Assembly (NCBI GenBank): GCA_027919835.1
Contig: JANVFP010000006.1
Location: forward strand, 124,001 to 188,000
Length of the DNA: 64,000 bases
Direction: 5' to 3'
From: Lentinula raphanica
Lineage: Eukaryota; Basidiomycota; Agaricomycetes; Agaricales; Omphalotaceae
The notes beneath the pieces are model-generated. The model worked only from the letters and a program-made list of their open reading frames with translations. It was not told the DNA's origin and ran no database searches. Of the stretch, positions 1-11,635 are shown piece by piece. Each line of letters opens with the position of its first letter. The first letter of the stretch is position 1. Made by a program: the position numbers and the translations under genes.

Positions 1-985
1 AGATGGCCAAGCATATTCGGAAATAAAAGTGAAGGAGTATAACAGGGGAAGGAGCAGAAGGGCAGGAAGGCAGAGGGGAACCTGAAGTAAGGACGGAGGA
101 GCAAGACCTGGGGACGAATAGGGAGAAATTGTATAGATGAGAACGGTAGACGGAGGAAAAAGCACAATGTGCCACGTCACCTTTTCCATTTGCGCAACCA
201 GGTCAAGAATCCAGCTCGTCCTCCAATTCGGAGGCCTGGTAGTAACACCCTCCTTTTGCAAGTACTCCGTACTCGGTTCAAACTTCAGAAACGCGAGCGA
301 CTGTACAAGGAGCACATTTCTTGGCACACAAGACATTGCGGGGCAGCGTTGCCAGATGATGGCACGGTAAAAAAAAAGTCACAACAGTTTGTATCGGGAG
401 TGAAGACGAGATCGATGGGGAGGGTGGATGTGAGCTCCAAATTGCCATAGAGCGTATTTCAGAGGAAGAGTAGGTGTGATGAGAAGGAAGAAGGCGAGAG
501 GCGATGATTAATGGAGAACTCTTGCAAGAGGAGGAAGAGACTCAGATACTTAGAGAGAGAGAGAGAGAGAGATGCACGTGATTGTGTAATCTGATCACGA
601 GTACGGCTATGTTCGGCTTTTCGTGCCGGTTCCTCAGTGCTCAACGAGTCACGAAAGCTTCGTCGTTGTTCACAACTTGACCGCTACCTCTCAAGCGCAC
701 CAACTCGCCTTCACTATCCCTCACTATTCCTCTTAACATACGATGATTAGACGAACTGTATTCGTAGGTCAAACAAGCTATCTCGATTCCTTCTCGTTCG
801 TTGACAGGCCTCCGCAGTCTGCTGCTTCCTCTCTTCTAAACGCTTAGGATTACAAGGCTCCTCATTTTATCTCCTCCCACCAAACAACACCCGACTCTAT
901 CAACTTGATACGAAAATCCTTGTGGAGATTTGCAGGGAGTGTGATGAGGAGAGAGAGGCAGAGGAGGGAAGGAGGGACCAACCGC

Positions 986-3050
986 ATGGCCTTATTCTTC
1001 GATAACAGCAGATACTAGCCATTTTCAGTCCACCATCTGTACCCGTCTGTCACTTCACTGTCACCGCCGACGAGGTACATACACCTCCCATCACCTCCAC
1101 CCATCGATAGGTCCTCTATATCTCTGGTGTCCGGATGTATGCGTTCGTCGATCTCAAAGGAAGACGAGTCGAACTCGAGAGGCAGGGAGATAGTTCACAG
1201 AAGGGTGTATCTCAATACCCGTACGTCTATTTCTCCAATTCTTCGTAATTTATCCACTGAATGGGATTTTTTCAGCTTCATATCAACTGGGTACAGAAGC
1301 AAGCAACCCGGACAGAGGTGGTTTCGAATATGGGTTCGATACTCAACGAAGGCTTTCTAAGCACTCCGTTAGGTCCAAAACCATAACGCAAGAGAGGGAG
1401 AGCTTGATTTCGAAGCCTTCGATTAAGCCTTCGATTTCTTCAATTTCGATCTCTATCCCACCTCGTTGTACCCGCACGCGCCTCTTTCCCGTCCCTCCTC
1501 CTCTCTCGGAGTTATATTTCACGATCGCGACCTCATCCATAACATCTACACCTTCCCTCCCTCGGCTCCTCCTCAGCGACACACCAGCACAACCTGATAA
1601 GGAGATGACCAAGTTTCTGGGTATCCGTTGTCAAGATGAAGGGTCGTTACCGACTCAAGCCAACGCTTCTCGAGAACGAGTGTTATTAATCACCAACACC
1701 CACACCACACTCGAACCAACCGAATCCGAACATAGTCTCCCTTGCCCTTGCCCTTGCCTGTGGCCCTCTCCTTGTTGTCTATATGCAGGAATGGACAAGC
1801 GGACGCGAGTTGCCATTCGAGTCAGAACGCGCACAAAGTGCGCTCGACTTGGATTTAGCAGTCGAGGTGGTTTCGAGAGTCGGAGTATGAAACGTGCGGG
1901 GTCTTTACTGCCTTCGAGTCTGAGAGTGAATTTGAGCTCGAGGTCTCTTTAGTGTCCGTATTCTTCTTCGAACACTCCGCATACCCCTCTAGAGCTCAAA
2001 CCCTTCAAACTTAGAAACACCCTCCAAATCAGAAAAACTGGAAGATCTCACAAATCCAAGAGAGGCGGGACTCAGAGAGCTAGGCATGTACGAGGCGGCG
2101 TTGGCACGGAGGAGGGATGTGCTTGAGACTGGGTTACGCGGGGTACGATCCTCTGGTTCCGCTTGGGCTCCTAGTACCGCTGCTCGCTGCTTGTGCCCCG
2201 GATTTGGGATGGGAGAGGTCTTCGTCAGGGTCAGGGTCGGCGTCGCATTCCTGGAATCATCTTCATCGTTACACGTGTTCCTCCGACTAGAGTTGGAGTT
2301 GGTGGATCTTCGAACAAGACTCGAGCATCCGGTATCACTTTTTCAACAAACCTTTATCTCAACCGCAAAGGGTGTGGGGTATGTCACTTGTGTTTTCAAT
2401 AGGTTCGGAATTTGATACCACTTGTGAAGAATCCTGGCTTCAAACATGCGGCGCGGCACTGTCATCTTGACTCTTGTACTGACACCATGACAATGATGAA
2501 TGATTAATATCGATTAATGACGAACCGACCTTTTTCAAGCAGATTCTTGGTATGAACGGCTCTCAACGACAGATCTACCCCTCTATCTCAATGTCAGCAT
2601 CCTTTTCTCAGAACCTCAACTAGAGTTTATCGTGATTGCAACCTCAAACTTACTAAGTGGTCAAAGTCAGTTTATAATGGAAGACTCGTACTTGGCTATC
2701 ATTGATGAAGGATCGAAAGTCTTGCACAACTCTTTTCTTTTCACGATACCCCTGCCAAATTCTATCTCGTCGATACCAGAATCCCAGAATCAGTCTTCGT
2801 TGCTTGTATTGACGCAGGAACTCGCGTTAAACGAGGATTTCCGATTCAATAGCCTCGCGAAAGATGTCTCTGTTCGCTCGAAATGCAAACCCTTCCGTGT
2901 CAAACTTGAAAGTGGTATCTCGCTGACTCGATCATGAATAGGAGATGATGTTGGCCACCAAGGTCGCTTCAAAATTGTGAGCTTCCCAACTCTTGTTGAT
3001 CTGTGTCGGTAGCCTACTAACCTGATCTTTTCAGTTCAGCGGCATGAACT
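986..3050 (+). pseudogene. Decayed multi-exon gene of unknown function, copy 1
   Basis: Collinear with the better preserved locus at 7894-9952. The candidate start at 986 runs into a stop at 1016-1018, caused by a 4-nt deletion relative to copy 2. Further on, a one-base insertion after the block encoding TPLELKPFKL shifts the frame, a TAG at 2288-2290 breaks the tryptophan-rich exon, and a 7-nt difference near 2840 shifts the last long exon. Splice sites such as the intron with TTTTTTCAG near 1275 are still present. No family was recognised. The reading depends on comparing the two copies and on hand-placed introns, so exon details are tentative. Confidence 0.45.
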
Positions 3051-3284
3051 AATGCGCAAGGTAAACCTCTACGGTTGAGCCATCCACCGCCCGTCGATCG
3101 CAAATGGCCTCTGCTTGCGTTGATGCAGCTATAGCGTCCACAGACATTATCATTATCTAGACATTCACTAGGTGTCGCTATTGCCGATATCTTGTCAGAA
3201 AGGTAGTAGAGAGTTCTTCCTCGCTTTAACTTTGGACTTTAAACATTTTCAGTTCGCTTCTACGCAGTAAGACGATCGTATATT

Positions 3285-3545
3285 TGGAGCACGCATTGAC
3301 CACTACGACACTCCTTTCTAGGATAAGCCAGTTGGGGAGAATGTATGCTGGAGAGAGGGAGTTACGAGCCTTTTTCAAAACTTGAAGTGTTAGCAGGTGC
3401 AAGAAGGGTGAGAGTTCTATTGTGCCCGGATGTGCGAATGATAGGTGAAAGGTCATCCGATTTGACTACCAAAATTGATGATCATGTTCTCCTTGTAGTG
3501 ATAGAGCCTGATAGAGCTGAGCACCGTCGATGTGCCAACTTCTCA
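3285..3545 (-). pseudogene. Aldo/keto reductase fragment (relic a, copy 1)
   Basis: The minus-strand translation around 3290-3400 contains SLSPAYILPNWLILERSVVV, which aligns with the intact AKR segment SVSPGQILSKWLIQKGVVVV encoded at about 14,140-14,200. A second patch at about 3509-3540 matches the AKR region encoding the conserved QLY (14,833 onward). The intervening coding sequence and flanking exons are missing, so this is a collapsed relic. It lies just downstream of SSP1, mirroring the relic beside SSP2. Confidence 0.6.
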
Positions 3546-3906
3546 TTCCGAACTACATATCGACTTTCAGATCTTTGTTATACAATACTAGTATGTCTGC
3601 ATTAGCACTGTTGCGAAATTGGGCGCAACTTAACAAAACTCACGGTTCTGTCAGAATCTGGAGGGTAAGATGACTGTTGGACGCGAAGAGAAGAGAACGG
3701 CTAACGTGGGTCGTTTTTGTGCACGGCCAACGCTAGCAGTTTGACTGCGGCTGACTCCTCCTGCATTTGCTTCAAACAGTTCATACAGTGAAGTACTGAG
3801 GTGCTGATATGCACAAACGGTCTCATCCAGTGAGAGTTTATTCAATATAGAATATACAGCGCAAGACAGGACTGGTCTACACTCTCCTAAGCGACGTAGA
3901 GAACAA

Positions 3907-4701
3907 CTATTGCCTTTGCCCAGCAGAAGTTGCAGTTGAGTGCGGGCGATGTAATCGAGAATTATTCATTGTCAGCTCGATGGTAGACTTCTCATCCCCC
4001 GTGGGAAGATATGCCAAGGCTGCTTGAAAAGTTAAGTCGGCGCGACGAACGTTTTCCGGAGAAGCATGAGGGCTAGCAACAACAAGTATTGAAGTTTCCA
4101 AAATGTCACGGATAAGATTACGAATATTAGGATCATGGTTGAAAAGGGCCTGACGAACTTCAGGCCTGTTGGTGTCACCAAATGGCCTGTCCGGATGATG
4201 GAGTATTCCAAGAATGTCACTTCCACTTTTAAGCATTTTCCCGACATCGACCTAAAGAGAGAGCGAGAGATATCAGAAGATGAACGAATGATTATCGATT
4301 ATATGATACATAGTATAATGCAACTTACGTTGAAGCCTTCAGGATCAGTTCGGGCTGCACGGAACTGCAACTAAATTTTAAATTAAAACAAATCAGAGGG
4401 ATATCCTTGGCACTAATATAGACGAGAAAAACAGACTACTTATTCACTCACCGCTATCGCGTTGGCAGGAATACTCTACAAGCAATATTATGAGAACCGG
4501 AGCATTGCAAGATCATTGGATACATACATCATCTGCTCGAGGTGCAAGATTGACATGCTCGACTCCTCCCAGAGTCGCTCCAGTCGAGGACAGAGCGGAG
4601 TCCATTGAAGAGGTAGTAGGGGCAGCAAGAACGCCAGAAGACACGGTCGCCGCTCCAAGAAGCAAAAGAGTGAGTAATCGAGTTGGCGTGAAACGAGTCA
4701 T
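3907..4701 (-). CDS. Small secreted protein SSP1 (new SSP family, 194 aa)
   Basis: Four exons, all phase 0: 4528-4701, 4452-4475, 4329-4370 and 3907-4251. The product of 194 aa starts with a clear signal peptide, with a leucine run (LLTLLLLGAA) and an Ala-rich cleavage region followed by GVLAAPTTSSM, nearly identical to SSP2 and SSP3. Exon 1 closes with the family block EHVNLAPRA. The mature part is charged and lacks cysteines that would suggest a disulfide fold. Near the C-terminus is the family motif P-x3-E-K-x6-M (PTGDEKSTIELTM), and the protein ends in GQRQ as SSP2 does. The methionine at 4701 is preferred over an in-frame ATG at 4725 because only it places the signal peptide at the N-terminus, as in SSP3. 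Function unknown. An effector-like or lineage-specific secreted role is inference. Confidence 0.75.
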
Positions 4702-5769
4702 TGTACCGCAATAGTAGTAGCGCAAGTGGGGCGTTGAACGTTTTAGAAAAGTGTGCGTAGGTTGTAAATTCTGTGAGGAGACCAGCTCTGGGGGGAAATT
4801 ACTTCGTGTCGCTGGGCTTTATGTATACCGATTTTGGGATGTCAATGTTGGAATATACGTAGGATCAGATCTATCGATCGAAGAGATGTTCATACCGTCG
4901 TTTCAAAGGAAACTCGCTCACCTGGCCATATGGTATTTTTCAATGGTTCATCCAGAAAAGTATAACTTGATCCAATATGATGCGATAAGATAGGACCTGA
5001 GAGTATTTGATGATAGGGATATCAAATCACGAAATGACAATCGAGCAGCCCTGCAGAATAATGATTATCGATTTTTGTAGCCTCATGTAAATCGCTAGAC
5101 CCACTCACCTCCACTCACCTGATATATGTATGTGATCTCCCGCCCGAGTGTGTACAAGTGTGTACTCAGTGCGAGCAGCTATGTAGCCTATCGAATTCGC
5201 CGCTTCGTTGTTGGGGGGAGCAAAAGGTCTCCTGGGTTTTTCCATGACTGTGTTCTCAATCAAGCAAGACCTAGCGAGATGCGCGAGTAAGTCCAAGTAA
5301 AACTCCGATTAGCCTTAACGACGCTCTCGCCGTATGCAACATCGGTATTGAGCAGATGAAGTTTGTATGCTCCACCCTCAGCCCGTAGGGTCTTTCGAGG
5401 CTTTTGATAACATGAGTATTGAGTGCCAGCACTGCACCGACGTATGGTAGCGTATGGTTGAAACTTGAGCCATTGCCAAGATATGGAAAGTTCCGGGGGA
5501 CAGGCTAGGACGAGAGGAGACAGCAGAAAGCATGTGGAACCAGCTCAAAGAGCTCTCGAGAATCAAGAGTCGATTGATGAGAGATATCGATTTTTTATTT
5601 CGTTCGAAGGCCCCAAGGCCCTTCTTGCACTTCAGACGAGGATGAGAATGAACAATCATAAGTGGCTAGAGACTAATGCACTTGCGTGGATGAGCAGGAA
5701 CAAGAAATTTCTTCGGTGTATCCGGTTCGTAGTAGTTTATGTATACATCGACGAAGGGACCGTTGCGGC

Positions 5770-6140
5770 CAAGTGACAAAGATGACAATCTGTCGATGAA
5801 TTTTGCTTCATGCGTTTGATCTCGGATTTCTCGTCTGCGTTGAGGTCAGGGAGAGGGGAGGTAGAAAGGGCTTCTTGACTGGAATCACTTTGGACAAAGT
5901 TCTAAGAGAGACGAACGATGAATATCAAACATAGCATGTAGACACATAACGCACTCCCAACGCACGTAACCACGTCTTCTCCTTTCTGGATCAGCCATTT
6001 GGGAAGGATTTGTCTCGGAGAGACAGAGGTGCCGGATCTTCCTGAAGATCGTTAGCTGTGCCGGTGAGTACAGGAATCAAGGGATCCGCCATGTGTGCGA
6101 ACAATGGTTGACAGACCGCCGTAGTTGAGTAATGATACCT
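5770..6140 (-). pseudogene. Aldo/keto reductase 3' fragment (relic b, copy 1)
   Basis: Matches the 3' end of the intact AKR gene (13,860-14,310), including the last intron region and part of exon 3, read on the minus strand. Similarity ends abruptly at about 6140 where unique sequence begins. The stretch encoding the normal C-terminus is partly deleted, and nothing equivalent to exons 1-2 is present. It is the counterpart of the intact AKR at the end of copy 2, truncated at the duplication breakpoint. Confidence 0.75.
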
Positions 6141-6885
6141 CCTGAAATACAAGTAGGTGATCTAGGGTATTGTCATCTTCCCACCTCTCGTACCGAACGG
6201 TAGAACCGCTGTCTCATCATTCCCCGGGGATCAAAAGCCAGTTATCTCAGGGAGGGTGCGGGAAAGACTTTCGTTACTCGTACACCTCCTACGCGTTTAA
6301 GAGGACAGAGATCGACAAGCGCGTGCCAGAACGATAACCGACTCCGACACGAGATTTGCAGGGGAGATGTGGCATCAAGACATCGTCGAGTACTGAGAAA
6401 GGAAGGGTAGACGATGGCGAATTGGTTATGGAAAAGAACGTTTGCGTAGCTGGTCATCCCTGGTGCTTGATGTCGATACTCGTCATCGCCGTCGACTGAT
6501 GGTGATCATGGATCGAAGGAAGTCAGGTACATGACTATCTCATCCTCTAGTCGGTCTAGCACTATGGTCGATGTATGTTTTCTCCAGCGTAACGGTCAAC
6601 GGCGATGACGACGACGATGACGATGGTTGTTATTGATGTTGGTGAGGCACATATTGCTGCCAAATTTTGTCCAACCATCGTTTGTAATGCTGAGGCGGAG
6701 GTGGAGGCGGAGGCGCGGAATCAAACAAGAGGAGCCAGCTGACTGTGGCATTGCCCTCCTAGCTATAGACGAATGTGTGGTCCATCCACTGCTGCAGCCG
6801 CAGTCAGAATTGAAGAGGACATTGAGCTTGTGCTCGATACCGAATATCTGAGTCCGTTGTTAATGCAACACTTGGGAAGCAAAGG
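6141..6885. other. Unique spacer between the two duplication copies
   Basis: Not found elsewhere in the window. On the minus strand, 6630-6765 could be a terminal exon: after an AG at about 6766 an open frame gives a run of seven prolines followed by a tryptophan-rich tail (KRWLDKIWQQYV) and a stop at 6630-6632. No upstream exons could be connected with confidence. It may be the 3' end of a gene disrupted by the duplication. Confidence 0.3.
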
Positions 6886-7893
6886 AGATGGCCAAGCATA
6901 TTCGGAAATAAAAGTGAAAGAGTATAACAGGGGAAGGGGCAGAGGGGCAGGAAGGCAGAGGGGAACCTGAAGGAGGGACGGAGGAGCAAGACCTGGAGAC
7001 GAATAAGGAGAAATTGTATAGATGAGCACGGTAGACGGAGAAAAAAGCACAATGTGCCACGCCACCTTTTCCATTTGCGCAACCAGGTCAAGAGTCCAGC
7101 TCGCCCTCCAATTCGGAGGCCTAATGGTAGCCCCCTCCTTTTGCAGGTACTCCGTACTCGCTTCAAACTTCAGAACGCGAGCAACTGTACAAGGAGCACA
7201 TTTCTCATAACACAAGCCATCGCGGGGCAGCGTTTCCAGAAGAGATCTGCCAGTGTCGAGTCAGCATTCTAGAAGGGTCGCATGATGGCACGGTAAAAAA
7301 AACTCACAATAGTTTGTATCGGGAGCTGAAGTGAACGCGAGATCGATGGGGAGGGTGGATGTGAGCTCCAAGTTGCCATAGAGCGTATTTCAGAGGAAGA
7401 GTAGGTGTGATGAGAAGGAAGAAGGCGAGAGGCGATGATTGAATCTGATGGAGAACTCTTGCAAGAGGAGAGAGAGAGAGAGATGTACGTGATCGTGTAA
7501 TCTGATCACGAGTACGGCTATGTTCGGTTTTTCGTGCCAGACTCCAGTGCTCACTGCTCACGATTCATTCACGAAAGCTTCGTCGTCGTTCACAACTTGA
7601 CCGCTACCTCTCAAGCGCACCAACTCGCCTTCACTATTCCTCTTAACATACGATGAATAGACGGACTGTATTTGTAGGTCAAACAAGCTATCTCGATTCT
7701 TTCTCGTTCGTTGACAGGCCTCCGCAGTCTGCTGCTTCCTCTCTTCTAAACGCTTAGGATTACAAGGCTCCTCATTTTATCTCCTCCCACCAAACAACAC
7801 CCGACTCTATCAACTTGATACGAAACTCCTTGTGGAGATATGCAGAGAGTGTGATGAGGAGAGAGGCAGAGGAGGGAAGGAGGGACCAACCAC

Positions 7894-8278
7894 ATGGCCT
7901 TATTCTTCGATAACAGCAGATACTACATAGCCATTTCCAGTCCACCATCCGCACCCGTCTATCACTTCACTGCCCCCGCCGACGAGGTACATGCACCTCC
8001 CATCACTTCCACCCATCGATAGGTCCTCCATATCTCTGGTGTCCGGATGTATGCGTTCGTTGATCTCAAAGGAAGACGAGTCGAACTCGAGAGGCAGGGA
8101 GATAGTTCACAGAAGGGTGTATCTCAATACCCGTACGTCTATTTCTCCAATTCTTCGTAATTTATCCACTGAATGGGATTTTTTCAGCTTCATATCAACT
8201 GGGTACAGAAGCAAGCAACTCGACGCCGGACAGAGGTGGTTTCGAATATGGGTTCGATACTCAACGAAGACTTTCTAA
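7894..8278 (+). CDS. Hypothetical protein, 97 aa, three-exon model (copy 2)
   Basis: Exons 7894-7986, 8023-8132 and 8188-8278 join in frame (phases 0 and 2). The second intron has GTACGT and a strong TTTTTTCAG; the first is only 36 nt. The predicted protein starts MALFFDNSRYY and contains MYAFVDLKGRRVELER. In the duplicate at about 986-1360 the only length differences in exon 3 are multiples of three, but a 4-nt deletion breaks exon 1, so only this copy can encode the full product. An alternative frame for exon 3 (LHINWVQKQAT and on) also tolerates the indels. This may be the 5' part of a longer gene whose 3' part is decayed at 8711-9952. Function unknown. Confidence 0.35.
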
Positions 8279-8710
8279 GCACCAGTACTCCGTTAGGTCC
8301 AAGACCATAACGCAAGAGAGGGAGAGCTTGATTTGAAGCCTTCGATTAAGCCTTCGATTTCTTCAATTTCGATCTCCATCCCACCTCGTTGTACTCGCGC
8401 GCGCCTCTTTCCGGTCCCTCCTCCTGTCTCGGAGTTATATTCACGATCGCGACCCCATCCATAACATCTACTCCTTCCCTCCCTCGGCTACTCCGAAGCG
8501 ACAAACCAGCACAACCTGATAAGGAGATGACCAAGTTTCTGAGTATCCGTTGTCAAGATGAAGGGTCGTTACCGACTCAAGCCAACGCTTCTCGAGAACG
8601 AGTGTTATTAATCACCCACACCCACACCACACTCGAACCAACCGAATCCGAACATAGTCTCCCTTGCCCTTGCCCTTGCCCTTGCCCGTGGCCCTCTCCT
8701 TGTTGTCTAT

Positions 8711-9952
8711 ATGCAGGAATGGACAAGCGGACGCGAGTTGCCATTCGAGTTAGAGCGCGCACAAAGTGCGCTCGACTTTGATTTAGCAGTCGAGGTGGTT
8801 TCGAGAGTCGGAGTATGAAGTGTGCGGGGTCTCTACTGTCTTCGAGTCTGAGAGTGAATTTGAGCTCGAGGTCTCTTCAGTGTCCGTATTCTTCTTCGAA
8901 CACTCCGCATACCCCTCTAGAGTTCAAACCCTTCAAACTAGAAACACCCTCCAAATCAGAAAAACTCGAAGATCTCACAAACCCAAGAGAGGCGGGACTC
9001 AGAGAGCTAGGCATGTACGAGGCGGCGTTGGCACGGAGGAGGGATGTGCTTGAGACTGGGTTACGCGGGGTACGATCCTCTGGTTCCGCTTGGGCTCCTA
9101 GTACCGCTGCTCGCTGCTTGTGCCCCGGATTAATTAGGGATGGGAGAGGTCTTCGTCAGGGTCAGGGTCAGCGTCGAATTCCTGGAATCATCTTCATCGT
9201 TACACGTGTTCCTCCGACTGGAGTTGGAGTTAGTGGATCTTCGAATAAGACTCGAGCATCCGGTATCACCTTTTCAACAAACCTTCATCTCAACCGCAAA
9301 GGGTGTGGGGTATGTCACTTGTGTTTTCAATAGGTTCGGAATTTGATACCACTTGTGAAGAATCCTGGCTTCGAGCATGCGGCGCGACACTGTCATCTTG
9401 ACTCTTGTATCGACACTATGACAATGATGAATGACAAGCCGACCTTTTTCAATCAGATTCTTGGTATGAACGGCTCTCAACGACAGATCTACCCCTCTAT
9501 CTCAATGTCAACATCCATCAGCATCCTGTTTCAAACCCTCAACAAGAGCTCATGTCGAACTAAGCCGTCAAAGTCAGTCTCCAATGGAGGACTCGTACTT
9601 GGCCATCATTGATGAAGGATCGAAAGTCTTGCACAACTCTTTTCTTTTCACGATCCCCCTGCCAAATTCTATCTCGTTGATACCAGAAATCCAGAATCAG
9701 TCTTCGTTGCATGTATTGACGCAGGAACTCGCGTTAAACGAGGATTCAATAACCTCGCGAAAGATGTCTCTGTTCGCCCGCAATGCAAACCCGTTCGTGC
9801 CAAATTCAAACGTGGTATCTCGCTGACTCGAGTATCAATAGGAGATGATGTTGGCCACCAAGGTCGCTTCGAAATTGTGAGCTTCCAAACTCTTGTTGGT
9901 CTGTGTCGGTAGCCTACTAACCTGATCTTTTCAGTTCAACGGCATGAACTAA
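8711..9952 (+). pseudogene. 3' part of decayed multi-exon gene (copy 2)
   Basis: A chain of spliceable blocks reads like one protein. The first block starts MQEWTSGRELPFELE. Next comes a helical block containing LRELGMYEAALARRRDVLE, then a Trp/Ser-rich block. Later blocks contain LIPLVKNPGFEHAARH and FYLVDTRNPESVFVACIDAG, and the model ends at a stop at 9950-9952. The Trp/Ser block is broken by TAG at 9231-9233 and TAA at 9246-9248. Copy 1 lacks both of those stops but has its own TAG at 2288-2290. Independent stops in each copy suggest the parental gene decayed after or around the duplication. No family was recognised. Exon borders are inferred by eye. Confidence 0.35.
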
Positions 9953-10164
9953 TGCGCAAGGTAAACATCTACGGTTGAGCCATCCACCGCCCGTCGATCG
10001 CAAACGGCCTCTGCTTGCGTTGATGCAGCTATAGCGTCCACAGACAATTTCGTTATCTAGTCTTTCAGTAGATATTGGCAATAGAAAATTCCTCCTTGCT
10101 GAGTCACCTTTGGGACAAACAACCATGATTTCGCTTCTGCTACGCAGTACAAAAATGGTATATT

Positions 10165-10425
10165 TGGAGCACGCATTGACCACAACGACACTCCTTTCTA
10201 GGATAAGCCAGTCGGAAAGAATGTATGCTGGAGAGAGGGAGTTACGAGCCTCTTTCGAAACTTTGTTAGCGGGTACTACAAGAATGTTGAGAGTTCCATG
10301 AGACCCGGGTGTGCGAACGATAGGTTGAAGGTCGTCCGATTCGACCACTGAAATTGACACTGTCCTCCTTGAAGCAGTTCCATGTCACTGATGGAGCTCA
10401 GCCTCACTGTTGATGTGCCAACTTA
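10165..10425 (-). pseudogene. Aldo/keto reductase fragment (relic a, copy 2)
   Basis: The minus-strand translation contains PIVRTPGSHGTLNILVVPAN and then AYILSDWLILERSVVVVN, matching in order the intact AKR segments SPIVRAPGGILDPVLAS and QILSKWLIQKGVVVVT. The frame is open through this patch but lacks the N-terminal half and the catalytic tetrad, so it cannot be a functional reductase. It is the copy-2 counterpart of the relic at 3285-3545 and sits directly downstream of SSP2. Confidence 0.7.
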
Positions 10426-10707
10426 GGCTTACTCGTGACAAATTGAATGATGACTTTCAGTGTCACAACCTTAATAGTAGTAGTACCCCTGCACCGGCAT
10501 TGTCGCAAGATGGACAGTGTCTTTGAAACCAGTCAACGCGAGCTAACGCAATTCGACTTCGGCTGACCGTTCCAGTATGTATATTTGCTTTAAACAGAGT
10601 GAGGCGACTGTGCATAAACAATCTCATCCAGTGAGAGTTCATTCAATATAGAATATACAAAGCAAGACAGGTCTCGTCTACACTCTTCTAAGCGACGTAG
10701 ATAACAA

Positions 10708-11635
10708 CTACTGCCTTTGCCCGCCAGGGCTCGAAGTTGAGTGCAACTGTCGTTGACGTTGAGCAGTCTGCATTCTTTCTCTGGCAGCAGTTTTCTCCGC
10801 CTCATTGGGGCATAATTCCAGCCATTCATCATGAACTTTTCCGGCACGTTCGATGACCGGCTGAGAAAGCGATAGAGTACTAACGATATACTCTGTACGC
10901 AGCAACCACTCTTCGACCGCGATTGGATTGGAATTGTAAGCACCTTGATGGCTGAGAAAAGTTCCATCTCGAACCGCAGCCTTCAACGAATGTAGAATAA
11001 CTGATTCTCTAATAAGCGATTTCAGAATATCACGCTGAGCGTTGAAAGAGAGAGAGAATCAGAGGACAAAAGAAGGCATACTAGTGTAGTATCACAGCTT
11101 ACTTCGAACTGAGCATCTACAGTTTCAAGACGCCTCGGTGAGCTTTGAGCTCGAGCATGAGCTTCAACACGATCTTGATCAAGACGCGCAAGAGTTTTCT
11201 GGTATTTCTTGAGGTCTTCTTCATTGTCTACAAGAGCTATGTAGGCCTACGTTTTGTTTTTCTCCAACCATCAGAATGCAATACGATCTTAAACTGAAAA
11301 CCAGACTATATCCTCACCTCAATCTCCGCAAGGGTTGGTAGTTCCTGTCAAAAATACGTTTCAGGAGAATTGGAGCGCGGAAAGATTAAGAGACGAACTT
11401 CATCTGCTCGAGGTACAAGATTGACATGTTCAACTCCTTGACATTGGATGTTCTTGAACAGCGATCCCTGTTCAGGAGAAGAGCGAGTTTGTAGACCCTC
11501 AGGCTGAGCCACTCCAGTCAAGAGCGGACCGGAGTTCATCGAAGAGGTAGTGGGGGCGGCAAGAACGCCAGAAGACACGGTCGCCGCTCCAAGAAGCAAA
11601 AGAGTGAGTAATCGAGTTGGCGTTGAACGAGTCAT
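10708..11635 (-). CDS. Small secreted protein SSP2 (new SSP family, 244 aa)
   Basis: Four phase-0 exons: 11399-11635, 11318-11344, 11103-11246 and 10708-11034. The 244-aa product has the same signal peptide and post-cleavage block as SSP1 (GVLAAPTTSSM), and exon 1 again ends in EHVNLVPRA. Exon 1 is longer than in SSP1 by about 20 codons. Exon 3 encodes a charged, probably helical stretch (DLKKYQKTLARLDQDR). The C-terminal family motif P-x3-E-K-x6-M appears as PNEAEKTAARERM, and the protein ends GQRQ. The first donor is GTTCGT rather than GTATGT. Although SSP1 and SSP2 lie in duplicated DNA that is otherwise close in sequence, their mature regions align poorly. Function unknown. Confidence 0.75.

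Larger units (their letters stand above)
1..6140. repeat. Tandem segmental duplication, copy 1 (left end outside window)
   Basis: The bases from position 1 match those from 6886 nearly base for base, and similarity continues in the same order for about 6 kb: decayed + strand gene, AKR relic, secreted-protein gene, AKR 3' fragment. The register shifts from about 6885 at the start to about 6801 at the SSP stop codons and about 8150 at the AKR end, so indels have accumulated and copy 2 has gained sequence between the SSP and AKR. Homology stops at about 6140 inside the AKR fragment, which marks the breakpoint. Copy 1 is the more decayed unit. It carries a 4-nt deletion, single-base indels and no intact AKR. 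Confidence 0.9.

Noticed and set aside
552..572. GA microsatellites (also near 7,470 and CT near 54,490)
   Set aside because: Simple repeats common in fungal introns and intergenic DNA; no further meaning was seen.
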